This document shows positions 16,180-24,869 of a DNA stretch of 64,000 nucleotides, piece after piece (position 1 is the first letter of the stretch; every line of letters starts with the position of its first letter). The DNA is from Lactobacillus colini (GTDB lineage Bacteria > Bacillota > Bacilli > Lactobacillales > Lactobacillaceae): NCBI RefSeq assembly GCF_017874575.1, contig NZ_JAGGLU010000001.1:329420-393419 (forward strand), written 5' to 3'. The notes below the pieces were generated by a model. That model worked only from the letters and a program-made list of their open reading frames with translations, had not been told where the DNA came from and ran no database searches. The translations under genes and the position numbers were made by a program.

Positions 16180-16386
16180 TTAGCCATTTAAAACCTCAAT
16201 TGATTTAATTTCGGGTTCAGATATATTTAAAAGACCAAAATCTGGTACATCAACATTCAAATACCATAGGCCATCTTCAGAATTTTCAGGATCTTCATAA
16301 CCATCGGCAACACCAATAAAGATATGCCCTACATCATCTATTAATTTTATCTTCTTATCCATTAATTTTAGAAAATCAAATTTCAT
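16180..16386 (-). CDS. Small Sm-like (LSM-type) protein
   Basis: 68 residues: KLMDKKIKLIDDVGHIFIGVADGYEDPENSEDGLWYLNVDVPDFGLLNISEPEIKSIEVLNG. The small five-strand pattern (KKIKLID..G..F.G, then DGLWYLNV and FGLL.ISE.EIKSIE) looks like an Sm-like beta barrel. It is strongly alike to residues 290-352 of the protein at 28684-29742, where DGLYWLDVEVLNFGLLDISEPDIKSIE is seen. ATG 16386 has an AAGGAG site. It lies in a toxin/immunity-like debris region, so an accessory or immunity role is possible but unproven. Confidence 0.65.
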   Translation of the reverse strand: MKFDFLKLMDKKIKLIDDVGHIFIGVADGYEDPENSEDGLWYLNVDVPDFGLLNISEPEIKSIEVLNG

Positions 16387-16500
16387 TTATTCTTACTCCT
16401 TACCGGAACTATATGAGTTCTTTTAGCGGAATGATGAGAATTGTAATTTTGTTGGTTTTGCCTGTTAGACGACTTATCGTCTTACAAATACAAATGACTA

Positions 16501-16695
16501 CTAGTTTACAATTTCCCATCTACCACCTTTTGACGAGCCATCAAGAGATGCTGGATTAGTTTTAGAATACAAATAATCCTCACCACTATCATCAATGACT
16601 CTATACATTCCCTCTTCTTCGCCTATAATCTCATATATTTTTCCATTAGTTAGACTGTCAACTCCAAACGACTCACCTATATATTTTAATCTCAT
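16501..16695 (-). CDS. Small conserved-looking protein, possible immunity factor
   Basis: 64 residues, MRLKYIGESFGVDSLTNGKIYEIIGEEEGMYRVIDDSGEDYLYSKTNP...GGRWEIVN. The compact beta-rich pattern resembles short SH3-like proteins that often follow secreted or phage-borne toxin genes in Firmicutes. Ribosome site AGGAGG precedes ATG 16695. It lies downstream of a broken toxin-like gene (16775-17156) on the same strand, which fits a toxin-immunity pair whose toxin has decayed. This is inference from memory of similar proteins and context. Confidence 0.6.
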   Translation of the reverse strand: MRLKYIGESFGVDSLTNGKIYEIIGEEEGMYRVIDDSGEDYLYSKTNPASLDGSSKGGRWEIVN

Positions 16696-16774
16696 AAATT
16701 ACAGCCTCCTTTTACTTTTTTACATTAATGTTTAAATAATTTCGTTCATTGCCTTATCTGTGTATCAAAAAGAA

Positions 16775-17156
16775 CTAAAAATTTTTGATTAAAATGAAAT
16801 TTCCTTTATTATCAAAAACATAATCATGTGCATGCTCTCCGTGCTTACCATAATTATGATGCTTTAAATTTCCGTGATTTGTAGTATGAATATCTAGTTT
16901 CATTATATCATGTTTATCATAAAACCTTCTTTTATCAATAAACTCCATTTTTATTTTTATGATCCAAAATAGACAAAGGTTCACCAGTTTTGGGCATACT
17001 ATGATCTGAAGAAATCTTGTAACATTCTTACATTAAAGCATTAATCTTTTCTTCTGGTGTTTTGCCCTCAGCATTTTCATAAATCCTTAGTAATTTATCA
17101 GGATCATAGCTTGCCACATCATCTTTATCACTGAATCTAATTTTGAATTGCAAAAT
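16775..17156 (-). pseudogene. Remnant of phage/polymorphic-toxin C-terminal domain
   Basis: Reading from about 17156 the frame gives ILQFKIRFSDKDDVASYDPDKLL...KTPEEKINALM-stop-ECYKISSDHSMPKTGEPLSILDHKNKNGVY, then shifts to FIDKRRFYDKHDIMKLDIHTTNHGNLKHHNYGKHGEHAHDYVFDNKGN. The PKTGEPLSI...RRFYDKH...HTTNHGN..HHNYG.HGEHAHD block is typical of C-terminal domains attached to phage head proteins or polymorphic toxins. The start is missing, with an in-frame TAA near 17030 and a frameshift near 16950. The upstream edge abuts the xerS promoter region. Confidence 0.65.
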
Positions 17157-17207
17157 ATTATTATTTCTTTTGCTATAATTGAGTAATAATACGAGGAGGC
17201 TTTATTC

Positions 17208-18281
17208 TTGGAAAATACCAAATATATTGAACTAATTCAATCAGAGTTAGAGAAAATGCCATCATATGTGCAAGAATACAACTTAGTTACACACCATTCT
17301 TTGGCTACTTCATACCAATATTTAACGGAATTACGGCGCTTTTTTAATTGGTTACGTCAAGAGGGCATTTCACATGCAAAATTAAACAGTGGTGTGCAAG
17401 TTACTACTTTAGAAAACTTACAACGAACAGATATAATGCTGTATATTGACCATCTAAGACACACAAAAAATCAACAAGGTCATCTTAATTCACCTACAAC
17501 AATTAATCGCTCTATCAATGCTTTAAGGTCATTATATAAGTTTCTAACAGTTACCGCTGACCATAATAATGGCGAACCATATTTTTATCGCAATGTAATG
17601 CTCAAGGTAAAATCTCTTAATGATACTCAGACTTTGAACTATAGGGCTCATATCCTAGAATCGCATATGTACACGGGCAATTTAAAGTTTGAATTCATGG
17701 ACTTCTTAGATCATGAATATGAAAAGACCTGTAATAATCGCGCTAAAACTTCTTTTTTTAAAAATCAGGCACGTGATATGGCTATCGTGGCCTTAATATT
17801 AGGAACTGGAATTCGCGTTTCAGAGTGTGCTGGAGTAAATATATCAGATATCAATCTCAAGGAAGCAATGCTTGACGTCACCCGTAAAGGTGGGCAGCGT
17901 GATAGTGTCCCAATCGCAGAGTGGACATTACCATATATCAAAAAATATTCTGACAACCGAACTAAGCTTTATTCACCGTTGACTAAAGAAAATGCTTTCT
18001 TTTTAACTAGCTGGCATAGCCAAACCAGGAGAATGACAGCAAGTGCTATTGAAAAGATGGTAGTTAAATACTCAACAGCATTTGGCCATCCCCTTACTCC
18101 TCATAAATTGCGCCATACAGTAGCATCCGAATTATATCAAGTAACTAAAGATCAAGTATTAGTTGCTCAGCAATTAGGACAAAAGGGAACTTCAGCGACC
18201 GATCTCTATACCCATGTTGACCAAACTAAACAAAGGGAAGCTCTTAATAAAATTACTCAAAACAAAACACGCACTAACTAA
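17208..18281 (+). CDS. xerS: Tyrosine recombinase XerS
   Basis: 357 residues; TTG start 8 nt after GAGGAGG. An N-terminal SAM-like core-binding domain (to about 165) is followed by the catalytic domain with Arg203 (GTGIRVSE), Lys227, His299 and Arg302 (HKLRH) and Tyr334 (TDLYTHV). The position usually His or Trp reads LGQKG, that is Gln325. Length and the RHTVASELYQVTKDQ..VAQQLG motif fit XerS, the single chromosome-dimer-resolution recombinase of streptococci and some lactobacilli, rather than a phage integrase. A dif-type site is expected just upstream, near 17130-17200, but I cannot identify it with certainty. Confidence 0.82.
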   Translation: MENTKYIELIQSELEKMPSYVQEYNLVTHHSLATSYQYLTELRRFFNWLRQEGISHAKLNSGVQVTTLENLQRTDIMLYIDHLRHTKNQQGHLNSPTTINRSINALRSLYKFLTVTADHNNGEPYFYRNVMLKVKSLNDTQTLNYRAHILESHMYTGNLKFEFMDFLDHEYEKTCNNRAKTSFFKNQARDMAIVALILGTGIRVSECAGVNISDINLKEAMLDVTRKGGQRDSVPIAEWTLPYIKKYSDNRTKLYSPLTKENAFFLTSWHSQTRRMTASAIEKMVVKYSTAFGHPLTPHKLRHTVASELYQVTKDQVLVAQQLGQKGTSATDLYTHVDQTKQREALNKITQNKTRTN

Positions 18282-18318
18282 TATCATTAAACATGATATT
18301 GTTATGTGCGCGTTTTGT
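18263..18318 (+). terminator. Long terminator of xerS
   Basis: ACAAAACACGCAC...TAATATCAT pairs with ATGATATT...GTGCGCGTTTTGT, overlapping the xerS stop. It can also serve the MFS gene coming from the other side. Confidence 0.8.
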
Positions 18319-18329
18319 GCTTATTAAGC

Positions 18330-19718
18330 TTAATGTTCCTTTTTCTTAGTATATTTAAACATTAAGACAAAGATTATTATTGCTAGAATTGTTAAAAAAA
18401 TATACGAATATTGAGTTCCTTGAGCAGTTGATAAGGCAGATTTAGAATGAGTGGCTGCCTGACTAAAGGCAACAATCGCTGAAGTTAGTGATGTCCCCAC
18501 AGCTCCTGCAAACTGTTGTGCGGTGTTTAAAATTGCATTTCCTTGTGGAACTTCAAATTTATTAAGTGGCTCTAAGGTATCAGTCATAATAATACCTAAT
18601 GTAGTTCCCATACCACCCATGTAAAGAATATAAACAAACAAGATTATTAAGTTACTCATATGCAAACTAATTAAGCTAAAAATTAGCATTGAAGCAACCA
18701 TAAAAGTTAAACCGATTAAGATAGGTCTTCTTGCGCCCATTTCATCATAGACTTTACCACCAATTGGTCCCATAACAGCACCTGCAAATCCAGCGGGTAA
18801 AACAATTAGCCCAGCTATTAGTGCAGTATTGCCGTTAACTAACTGAATAAAGTTAGGCAATAAGAAGGCATTTCCTAATGAGATTACCTGAATCATAAAA
18901 AATGATAAAGTGTGTGCACTAAAACTAGCGCTTTTAAACAAAGACAGATTTAAAATAGGATTCTCTAATCCATGACTGCGCCATATTAACATCCCTAATC
19001 CCAATAAGCCTGCTATAATAGCTCCCAAAACTTGAATTGAGATAAAATTATATGAACTTAGATTGCTAAATCCATAAATCATACCAATAAAGAAAATAGC
19101 TACAAAAATTATACTCAAAGCATCAAATTTAGCCTTATGTAGCTTAGATTTTTGTTCAATGCCCCATATTCCTAACAATAAAGATATGAATACAATTGGA
19201 ATCAAAATAAGGAAGATCCATCTCCAGCCTAAGCTAGTCACGATTATTCCTCCAAATACTGGTCCAACTGCTGGTGCGATACCAGTTATCATATTGCCAA
19301 CACCCATCATTGTACCAACGCGGCTTTGGGGAACTTGCTCCATAATAATATTAAACATTAGAGGCAATGAAATACCGGTTCCAATTCCTTCGATTACCCT
19401 ACCTAGTAAAAGTAAGCCAAAGCTTGGAGCTAATGCATCTATTAGAACACCTATTAAAAACAAAATGTTGGCTACAATGAATAAATTTTTAGTCTTAAAG
19501 CTTGCTTTCAAGTTAGCAGATAGAGGTACGATAATCGAAATGGCTAGTAAATAAATCGAGGTCATCCAAGATACCACGTTAGTGGAAATATTAAATTGCT
19601 TCATCAATGTTGGAAATGAAATGTTCATTGACGTTTCAATAATTACCCCACAAAATGATAAAATTCCTGTCGCAAAAATTGCGGCAAAAACTTTAATTGG
19701 AATTTTTTCTTTATGCAT
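18330..19718 (-). CDS. MFS multidrug efflux transporter, DHA2 (EmrB/QacA) type
   Basis: 462 residues with about 14 hydrophobic helices. The DHA2 motif C-like GPAVGPVFGGIIVTSLGWRWIF near residue 155 and motif A-like GRVIEGIGTGISLPLMF near 105 mark a drug:H+ antiporter. Start ATG 19718 overlaps the stop of the marR gene by 8 bp, so both are translated from one message and the pump is controlled by that repressor. It would expel toxic cationic or amphipathic compounds at the cytoplasmic membrane; the actual substrate is unknown. Confidence 0.9.
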   Translation of the reverse strand: MHKEKIPIKVFAAIFATGILSFCGVIIETSMNISFPTLMKQFNISTNVVSWMTSIYLLAISIIVPLSANLKASFKTKNLFIVANILFLIGVLIDALAPSFGLLLLGRVIEGIGTGISLPLMFNIIMEQVPQSRVGTMMGVGNMITGIAPAVGPVFGGIIVTSLGWRWIFLILIPIVFISLLLGIWGIEQKSKLHKAKFDALSIIFVAIFFIGMIYGFSNLSSYNFISIQVLGAIIAGLLGLGMLIWRSHGLENPILNLSLFKSASFSAHTLSFFMIQVISLGNAFLLPNFIQLVNGNTALIAGLIVLPAGFAGAVMGPIGGKVYDEMGARRPILIGLTFMVASMLIFSLISLHMSNLIILFVYILYMGGMGTTLGIIMTDTLEPLNKFEVPQGNAILNTAQQFAGAVGTSLTSAIVAFSQAATHSKSALSTAQGTQYSYIFLTILAIIIFVLMFKYTKKKEH

Positions 19719-20148
19719 TTTTTCCCTCTTTTCTAATAAATTCTAAAACTTTTTCAACGGCAGCAATTTCTTCCGATGAAAATTGTTTCCGCAAGCTTTG
19801 ATCATCGCTTTTAACATATGCTTTAATTTGTGATACTAACTTTGCGGCTTTTGGAGTTAGCTGTACTAACTTCTTTCGCTTATCACTTGGATCATCAATT
19901 CTTTCAACCAATTGACGCTTCTCCATTCCTTGAACTAACACAGTTGTCGTTGATCGCCGAATATCTAATTCCTTTTCGATCATATGTTGACTGGCAGTAT
20001 TTTGATCTTGATCTGATAAATAATCAATGACACTCATTTGAGTGCCGGTTATGCCAAGTTTTTTAGCAAAGCGACTCCGTTCATTATTTGCTGCTACATT
20101 AGCTTGCTTAATTAACATTTTAATTGGCTTTATTTTAATATTTTTCAA
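19711..20148 (-). CDS. MarR-family repressor of the adjacent efflux pump
   Basis: About 145 residues from TTG 20148, chosen because AAGGGGATG lies 8 nt before it (ATG 20157 overlaps that ribosome site). The winged helix covers residues 45-105: TASQHMIEKELDIRRSTTTVLVQGMEKRQLVERIDDPSDKRKKLVQLT, with the DxRxK wing. It overlaps the MFS gene by 8 bp. A perfect inverted repeat just upstream of its start is the likely autoregulatory operator. Confidence 0.9.
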   Translation of the reverse strand: MKNIKIKPIKMLIKQANVAANNERSRFAKKLGITGTQMSVIDYLSDQDQNTASQHMIEKELDIRRSTTTVLVQGMEKRQLVERIDDPSDKRKKLVQLTPKAAKLVSQIKAYVKSDDQSLRKQFSSEEIAAVEKVLEFIRKEGKNA

Positions 20149-20164
20149 AAAAATCATCCCCTTA

Positions 20165-20190
20165 ATATTTGTTAGTATGCTAACAAATAT
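20165..20190. promoter_or_regulatory. Palindromic MarR operator
   Basis: ATATTTGTTAG (20165-20175) and CTAACAAATAT (20180-20190): perfect 11-bp arms, 4-bp spacer, placed between the marR ribosome site and its promoter region. Confidence 0.82.
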
Positions 20191-20224
20191 ATTTTAGCTT
20201 TATTATAATTTATGTCAATAAAAA

Positions 20225-20250
20225 AAGAACTCCTCAATTGAGAAGTTCTT
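20225..20250 (-). terminator. Terminator of EamA gene
   Basis: AAGAACT-CTCAATTGAG-AGTTCTT imperfect palindrome. On the minus strand it is followed by seven T, which fits the gene ending at 20268. Confidence 0.85.
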
Positions 20251-20267
20251 AGTACAATTTAATAACT

Positions 20268-21203
20268 TTAACGATGATGATATTTTTTAGCAAATGGGCG
20301 TTTAGGCTTAGTAGTAATATTCAAAGCCATAGCAGCTAAGATTATTAAAGCTGAACCAATCCAATCAATTGGCAACATAACCAGTCCAAAACAGATTACC
20401 GATCCAATTGTTGCAGCTAGTGGTTCAAAGGCATCGAGCAAGCTTACAGTTGAAGCATGTATAAAGCGTAGTGAATTAGTTATCAATTGAAATGGGATGA
20501 CTGTCCCGATAATAATTACGCTAGCAATATAAAGCCAAATAAGTGGGTTGTTAGGAATTGTTGGCATTTGGGGATGTATGATAATTAAGCAAATTCCTGC
20601 AAATAGCAAACCCCACCCAGTTACTACCAAACTTGAAATTTGCCGAATTTTTAGCACACGAATTGGAAGTAATGTATTTGTAGCAACACCAATTGCGGAA
20701 AGAAAGCCCCAAAATAAGACATCAACAGTTAATGATAAATGGGTAAAATTGCCATGGGTTGCAAGCAATACTACGCCTGCAAAAGCGCTGATTGAAGCAA
20801 TGATATCTAGAGGTCGAATCACTTGTTTATGACGTAGAGCAAGATAAGCCATAACAAAAAATGGCCCAACAAATTGTAAAATAGTTGCGATTGAAGCATT
20901 GGCTTTTTGAACAACAATGAAGTAGAACAACTGAAAAGGTATTAACCCAAAAACACCATAGATTAGTATTTCTAAGAAGTCCTGTTTATTCTTAATTATC
21001 TGAAGAGGATGCTGCTTAAACATCCCTGCGCCAGCAATTAAGATCAAGCCCGATATAATCATTCTTATCTGTGTTAACCACATTGGTGTAATATGTGGAT
21101 CAATATTGAAGAGCGCTTTGGCAAATAATCCAGATATTCCCCACATTACACATGCACTTGATGCTAAAAAAGCCCATAGTCGCCGCTGTTTTTTCGTTAC
21201 CAT
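20268..21203 (-). CDS. EamA/DMT-family transporter
   Basis: 311 residues with ten hydrophobic helices in two repeated EamA halves (the first from residue 10, CVMWGISGLFAKALF; the second from about 165, LFWGFLSAIGVATNTLL). A short basic C-terminus (KPKRPFAKKYHHR) faces the cytosol. DMT-superfamily members export amino acids, metabolites or drugs. No substrate can be deduced. ATG 21203 with a modest AGGAGAT site; monocistronic with its own terminator. Confidence 0.88.
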   Translation of the reverse strand: MVTKKQRRLWAFLASSACVMWGISGLFAKALFNIDPHITPMWLTQIRMIISGLILIAGAGMFKQHPLQIIKNKQDFLEILIYGVFGLIPFQLFYFIVVQKANASIATILQFVGPFFVMAYLALRHKQVIRPLDIIASISAFAGVVLLATHGNFTHLSLTVDVLFWGFLSAIGVATNTLLPIRVLKIRQISSLVVTGWGLLFAGICLIIIHPQMPTIPNNPLIWLYIASVIIIGTVIPFQLITNSLRFIHASTVSLLDAFEPLAATIGSVICFGLVMLPIDWIGSALIILAAMALNITTKPKRPFAKKYHHR

Positions 21204-21273
21204 GAGTAAAAAATCTCCTATAGTTTTGATAACTAATCATAACATAGAATTTATTTTAGTTGTGAAACTATGT

Positions 21274-21987
21274 TTAATTATTTACTTCGAATAGTATATA
21301 TCCAGCTCTATCATACCGATCACGTGTTTCAGAAAATTCAAAAGGCGTACCATCTTTCAAAAATGCTACTTGATGTACTGACAGAATCGCATCCCCTGCC
21401 TTACAGCCTAAATAGTCACAATCATAAGCATCGACCTTGTCAGCAACTATAATTCTATTAGCTCTACCAATATCTAAATGCAATTCATCTCTAATATAGT
21501 TATAAACAGAACCATGCAAAATTTCTAAGGTAATCCCCGGTATGACTTTTACTGGCATAATCGTATATTCTAACTTAGCCGGCTGTCCATTGACCAGCCT
21601 TTGTCTGATAATATCGTAGACTTGATCGTCTGACTTTAATTTTAACTTTTCTGCTTCTTCAGATTCAGCTGTCCTAACAAAAAATGAAATTACATGACTA
21701 GTTATATTACCCTTCCCAGTCATAGAATTAACAAACCCATCATGTTTATTAGCAGCTGTTTCAACCATATGTGGAAATTGAATGTCCCGCTTTTTCACAT
21801 AAATGCCACTACCTTGAACAACGTAGATCATGTTCTTAACAGATAGAACCTTTAATGCACGTGAGATGACTACTCTGCTTGTTTGATATTTTTTAGCTAG
21901 ATCTGTTTCTCTGGGTAATTTATCCGTGTATTTCTTGCTTATGATGTCTCTCTCAATATCTGCTGCAATATCTAAATACTTGCTCAT
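21274..21987 (-). CDS. GntR-family regulator with UTRA domain
   Basis: 237 residues: an N-terminal GntR winged helix (DLAKKYQTSRVVISRALKVLSVKNMIYVVQGSGIYVK, residues 28-68) and a C-terminal UTRA sugar-sensing domain (from about 90, ending LSVHQVAFLKDGTPFEFSETRDRYDRAGYILFE). It is divergent from a GH1-PTS operon 122 bp away. Such regulators bind phosphorylated sugars and repress uptake genes, so it most likely controls this beta-glucoside locus and itself. Confidence 0.92.
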   Translation of the reverse strand: MSKYLDIAADIERDIISKKYTDKLPRETDLAKKYQTSRVVISRALKVLSVKNMIYVVQGSGIYVKKRDIQFPHMVETAANKHDGFVNSMTGKGNITSHVISFFVRTAESEEAEKLKLKSDDQVYDIIRQRLVNGQPAKLEYTIMPVKVIPGITLEILHGSVYNYIRDELHLDIGRANRIIVADKVDAYDCDYLGCKAGDAILSVHQVAFLKDGTPFEFSETRDRYDRAGYILFEVNN

Positions 21988-22003
21988 ATCTTTATCACCC
22001 TAC

Positions 22004-22063
22004 AAATTGGTAAACTAATATCTTTACCACCAATTTTACTATGTAAGCGCTATCTAATACAAT
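22004..22063 (+). promoter_or_regulatory. Promoter, cre box and GntR site of the GH1-PTS operon
   Basis: cre ATGTAAGCGCTATCT (22041-22055) fits all positions of WTGNAANCGNWNNCW and sits in the 17-bp spacer of a promoter TTTACT (22035-22040) / TACAAT (22058-22063). Upstream, AAATTGGTAAA (22004-22014) and TTTACCACCAATTT (22023-22036) form an imperfect inverted repeat, a candidate GntR operator. Both dispositions predict repression. Confidence 0.72.
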
Positions 22064-22109
22064 ATAGGAGAAACAAAAATATATATTTTTTAAGAATAGA
22101 GGGATATAT

Positions 22110-23471
22110 ATGGATAAAAATTTCTTTTGGGGTAATTCGATATCTAGTATGCAAACAGAAGGTGGCTGGAACGAAGACGGTAAAAGCAAATCTGTTTATG
22201 ATGTCCGTCCTGCAACTGATACAGTAAGCGATTGGCATTTTGCTAACGATAACTACCATAACTTTGAGCAAGATCTTGACTTGATGCAGGATTTAGGCAT
22301 GAATATGTACCGCTTCTCTGTTTCTTGGTCTCGTGTAATCAAAGATGGTAATGGAGATGTGAATCAAGCAGGATTAGATTTTTATGACCGCTTAATAAAT
22401 GGTTGCCTAAAGCGTGGGATTCAACCGATGATTTGTTTATATCATTTTGATATGCCACTTTACTTAGCTAAAAAATATAATGGCTTTCTTAGCAAAGAAG
22501 TATGCAATGCATTTATTAGATTCGGCAAGATCGTCGTAGATCATTTTTCAGATAGAGTGAAATACTGGATTACATTTAATGAGCAAAATCTCTACTCTAT
22601 GCCGGACACTTTTAGAATTGCTGGAGCAGAAAAAGCAGCTCATACTATATCAAATATTTATCAAATTGCTCACAATGTAATGTATTGTCATGCAGCTATT
22701 GCTAACTACATTCATAAAAATACCGATTGCAAAATCGGAGGTATGTTAGCTTATTCTGAAGTTTATCCGGCTTCGCCAAATCCAGATGATGTTTTATTAA
22801 CACATCGCTACGAAGAATTTATTAACAATAATCTATTAAATGTCTTCTCCTATGGAAAGTATTCAACTGAAGTGCTTCATTATGCAAGAAGGCACCATAT
22901 TCAAGTTGAGATGCTAAAAAATGAAATGAATGAACTCAATCAATGCAGGAGCGACTTCTTAGCTTTCTCTTATTATCAATCTAGAACATTAGATTCAACT
23001 AAGATACCTATTGATACTGCTCCCAATTATTATATGCAATATGGCGATAAGGCTAATCCATATCTTAGAGAAAATGAATGGCACTGGTCTATTGATCCAC
23101 AAGGCTTAAGGGATGTCTTAAATAAAATTTATCTAAGATACCATATTCCTGTATTTCCAATTGAAAATGGGATTGGATTACGCGAGAGCTGGGATGGTGA
23201 ACATGAGATTCAAGATAATGAACGAATAAAATATATGAGGAATCATATTTTAGCAACCAAGCAAGCTATTGAAGAAGACGGGATTGAAGTCTTAGGCTAT
23301 CTCGGCTGGGGATTAATTGATATCTTAAGTTCATCAGGTGATATGGAAAAACGCTATGGTGTTGTATACGTCAATAGAACTAATCACGATTTAAAAGATA
23401 TGAAGCGTGTACCTAAAAAGAGTTACAACTGGTTAAAACAAGTTATTCATTCAAACGGGACAAAATTATAG
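22110..23471 (+). CDS. 6-phospho-beta-glucosidase, GH1
   Basis: 453 residues, a complete GH1 barrel. The acid/base is Glu158 in TFNEQN and the nucleophile Glu352 in PIENGIG. The C-terminal KRVPKKSYNW block is the basic patch typical of the enzymes that take 6-phosphorylated disaccharides. It hydrolyses PTS-delivered phospho-beta-glucosides (cellobiose, gentiobiose or plant aryl-glucosides) to glucose-6-phosphate plus aglycone in the cytosol. It is the first gene of an operon with an EIIC 16 bp downstream and a divergent GntR regulator. ATG 22110 has a weaker ribosome site (AGAGGGATAT). Confidence 0.93.
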   Translation: MDKNFFWGNSISSMQTEGGWNEDGKSKSVYDVRPATDTVSDWHFANDNYHNFEQDLDLMQDLGMNMYRFSVSWSRVIKDGNGDVNQAGLDFYDRLINGCLKRGIQPMICLYHFDMPLYLAKKYNGFLSKEVCNAFIRFGKIVVDHFSDRVKYWITFNEQNLYSMPDTFRIAGAEKAAHTISNIYQIAHNVMYCHAAIANYIHKNTDCKIGGMLAYSEVYPASPNPDDVLLTHRYEEFINNNLLNVFSYGKYSTEVLHYARRHHIQVEMLKNEMNELNQCRSDFLAFSYYQSRTLDSTKIPIDTAPNYYMQYGDKANPYLRENEWHWSIDPQGLRDVLNKIYLRYHIPVFPIENGIGLRESWDGEHEIQDNERIKYMRNHILATKQAIEEDGIEVLGYLGWGLIDILSSSGDMEKRYGVVYVNRTNHDLKDMKRVPKKSYNWLKQVIHSNGTKL

Positions 23472-23487
23472 GAAGAAGTGAATAGTT

Positions 23488-24810
23488 ATGGCTGCTTCAA
23501 CAACTCAAAATTCAGGCTTTAGAAAGTTTACTGATAAATTTACAGAAATATCAGTAAAAATCGGTAATGAAGTTCACTTGCGTTCCTTGAGGGATGCATT
23601 TGCGACTATAATGCCAATGTATATCTTAGCTGGATTTGGAACTTTAATTAATAGTTTGATACTTCCCTATATATTTAAAGGCGATACTCTAGCTAAATGG
23701 CAAGTATTTGGTACAGCTGTTACTAATGGCACTTTAAATATCTCAAGTATCCTGATTTGTTCTATGATTGCCTACTTTTTAGCTAAAAATAAAAATTTTG
23801 AGAATGCAATTGGCTGTATCCCTGTATCGCTTGCATCCCTATTCGCATTAATGGCAATTAATTCAAAAACTATTCCAGTAGGCGGGAAGGCTGCCGTTAC
23901 TATTACGAATGCAGTCTTGTACGATAGCATAGGTACTAAATCAATGTTTGGCGGAATTATTGTTGGCCTGATTGCTACAGAATTATTTATTAAATTTTCT
24001 AAGGTTAAGGCATTTAAGATCAACTTAGGCTCTATGGTTCCACCAGCAGTAGGTAAGAGCTTTACAGTTTTAATTCCAAGTTTACTTATTGTCACTATTT
24101 TTGCCATTATTGCTGCAATTTTTGCCGCATTCAATACTGACTTAATATCTTTAATTTCCATGATTATTCAAGAGCCTCTTCGTAAGTTGAATACTTCGCT
24201 TGCTGGCTTCTTACTTATTTATTCAACTGGTAATTTTCTCTTTACTTTAGGCATTCACCAGACTGTTATTAATGGTACTCTACTTGATCCAGTTAATTTA
24301 ATTAACATGAATGAAAACATGGCCGCTGTAGCTCATGGTAAAATGCCAACACATATTATTAACTCTGATTTTGTTACTGTTTATACTCAAATGGGTGGTA
24401 CTGGTTTAACTATTTCACTAATCTTAGCGGTACTTATTGCTTCTCACTACTCTCCGTTTAGAAAAGTTGTTAACTTGGCTTTAGTACCCGGTATTTTTGA
24501 AATTAATGAACCTATTATCTTTGGCTTTCCAATTGTATTCAATATTCCAATGATGATTCCATTCGTTCTTAGCCCAGTTATTGGTGGCTTAATTGGCTAC
24601 TTTGCTACAGCTACGGGCTTTGTAAAGCCATTGAGTGTTTATCTTCCATGGACTACACCTCCATTTATTTCAGGATTCTTGGCAAGTGGTGGTGATTGGA
24701 AGGTAGTATTCGTCCAAATTATTATCATAATTATAACAACCCTCTTCTATATTCCATTTATTAAAATAGCTGAAAAAGTTGCTAAAAAGTCTGCTGAATT
24801 AAGCATATAA
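23488..24810 (+). CDS. PTS EIIC, cellobiose/lactose type
   Basis: 440 residues with about ten membrane helices and the conserved NEPIIFGFPIVFN motif near residue 338, the sugar-binding element of the Lac/Cel EIIC family. It moves beta-glucosides across the membrane with phosphorylation. No EIIA or EIIB gene is next to it, so it must borrow those subunits from elsewhere, a common situation in lactobacilli. Co-transcribed with the GH1 gene; its terminator lies immediately downstream. AGGAAG ribosome site. Confidence 0.92.
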   Translation: MAASTTQNSGFRKFTDKFTEISVKIGNEVHLRSLRDAFATIMPMYILAGFGTLINSLILPYIFKGDTLAKWQVFGTAVTNGTLNISSILICSMIAYFLAKNKNFENAIGCIPVSLASLFALMAINSKTIPVGGKAAVTITNAVLYDSIGTKSMFGGIIVGLIATELFIKFSKVKAFKINLGSMVPPAVGKSFTVLIPSLLIVTIFAIIAAIFAAFNTDLISLISMIIQEPLRKLNTSLAGFLLIYSTGNFLFTLGIHQTVINGTLLDPVNLINMNENMAAVAHGKMPTHIINSDFVTVYTQMGGTGLTISLILAVLIASHYSPFRKVVNLALVPGIFEINEPIIFGFPIVFNIPMMIPFVLSPVIGGLIGYFATATGFVKPLSVYLPWTTPPFISGFLASGGDWKVVFVQIIIIIITTLFYIPFIKIAEKVAKKSAELSI

Positions 24811-24817
24811 AATTATT

Positions 24818-24856
24818 AAAGCCCCTTTCTTGTTAAATCATTGAAAGAGGCTTTTT
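24818..24856 (+). terminator. Terminator of GH1-PTS operon
   Basis: AAAGCCCCTTTC pairs with GAAAGAGGCTTT (one mismatch), followed by five T. It may also end the ATPase gene from the opposite side. Confidence 0.75.
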
Positions 24857-24869
24857 GATGTATTTATAT

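Noticed and set aside
17208..18281. Phage integrase for the neighbouring prophage
   Set aside because: Length and motifs fit XerS, and the orientation and position do not suit the phage map; no attachment repeats found.
19159..19554. Plus-strand frame of 131 codons inside the MFS gene
   Set aside because: Antisense shadow; Ile/Pro-rich translation is an artefact of the membrane-protein codons.
23772..24161. Minus-strand frame of 129 codons inside the EIIC gene
   Set aside because: Antisense shadow without start signals.
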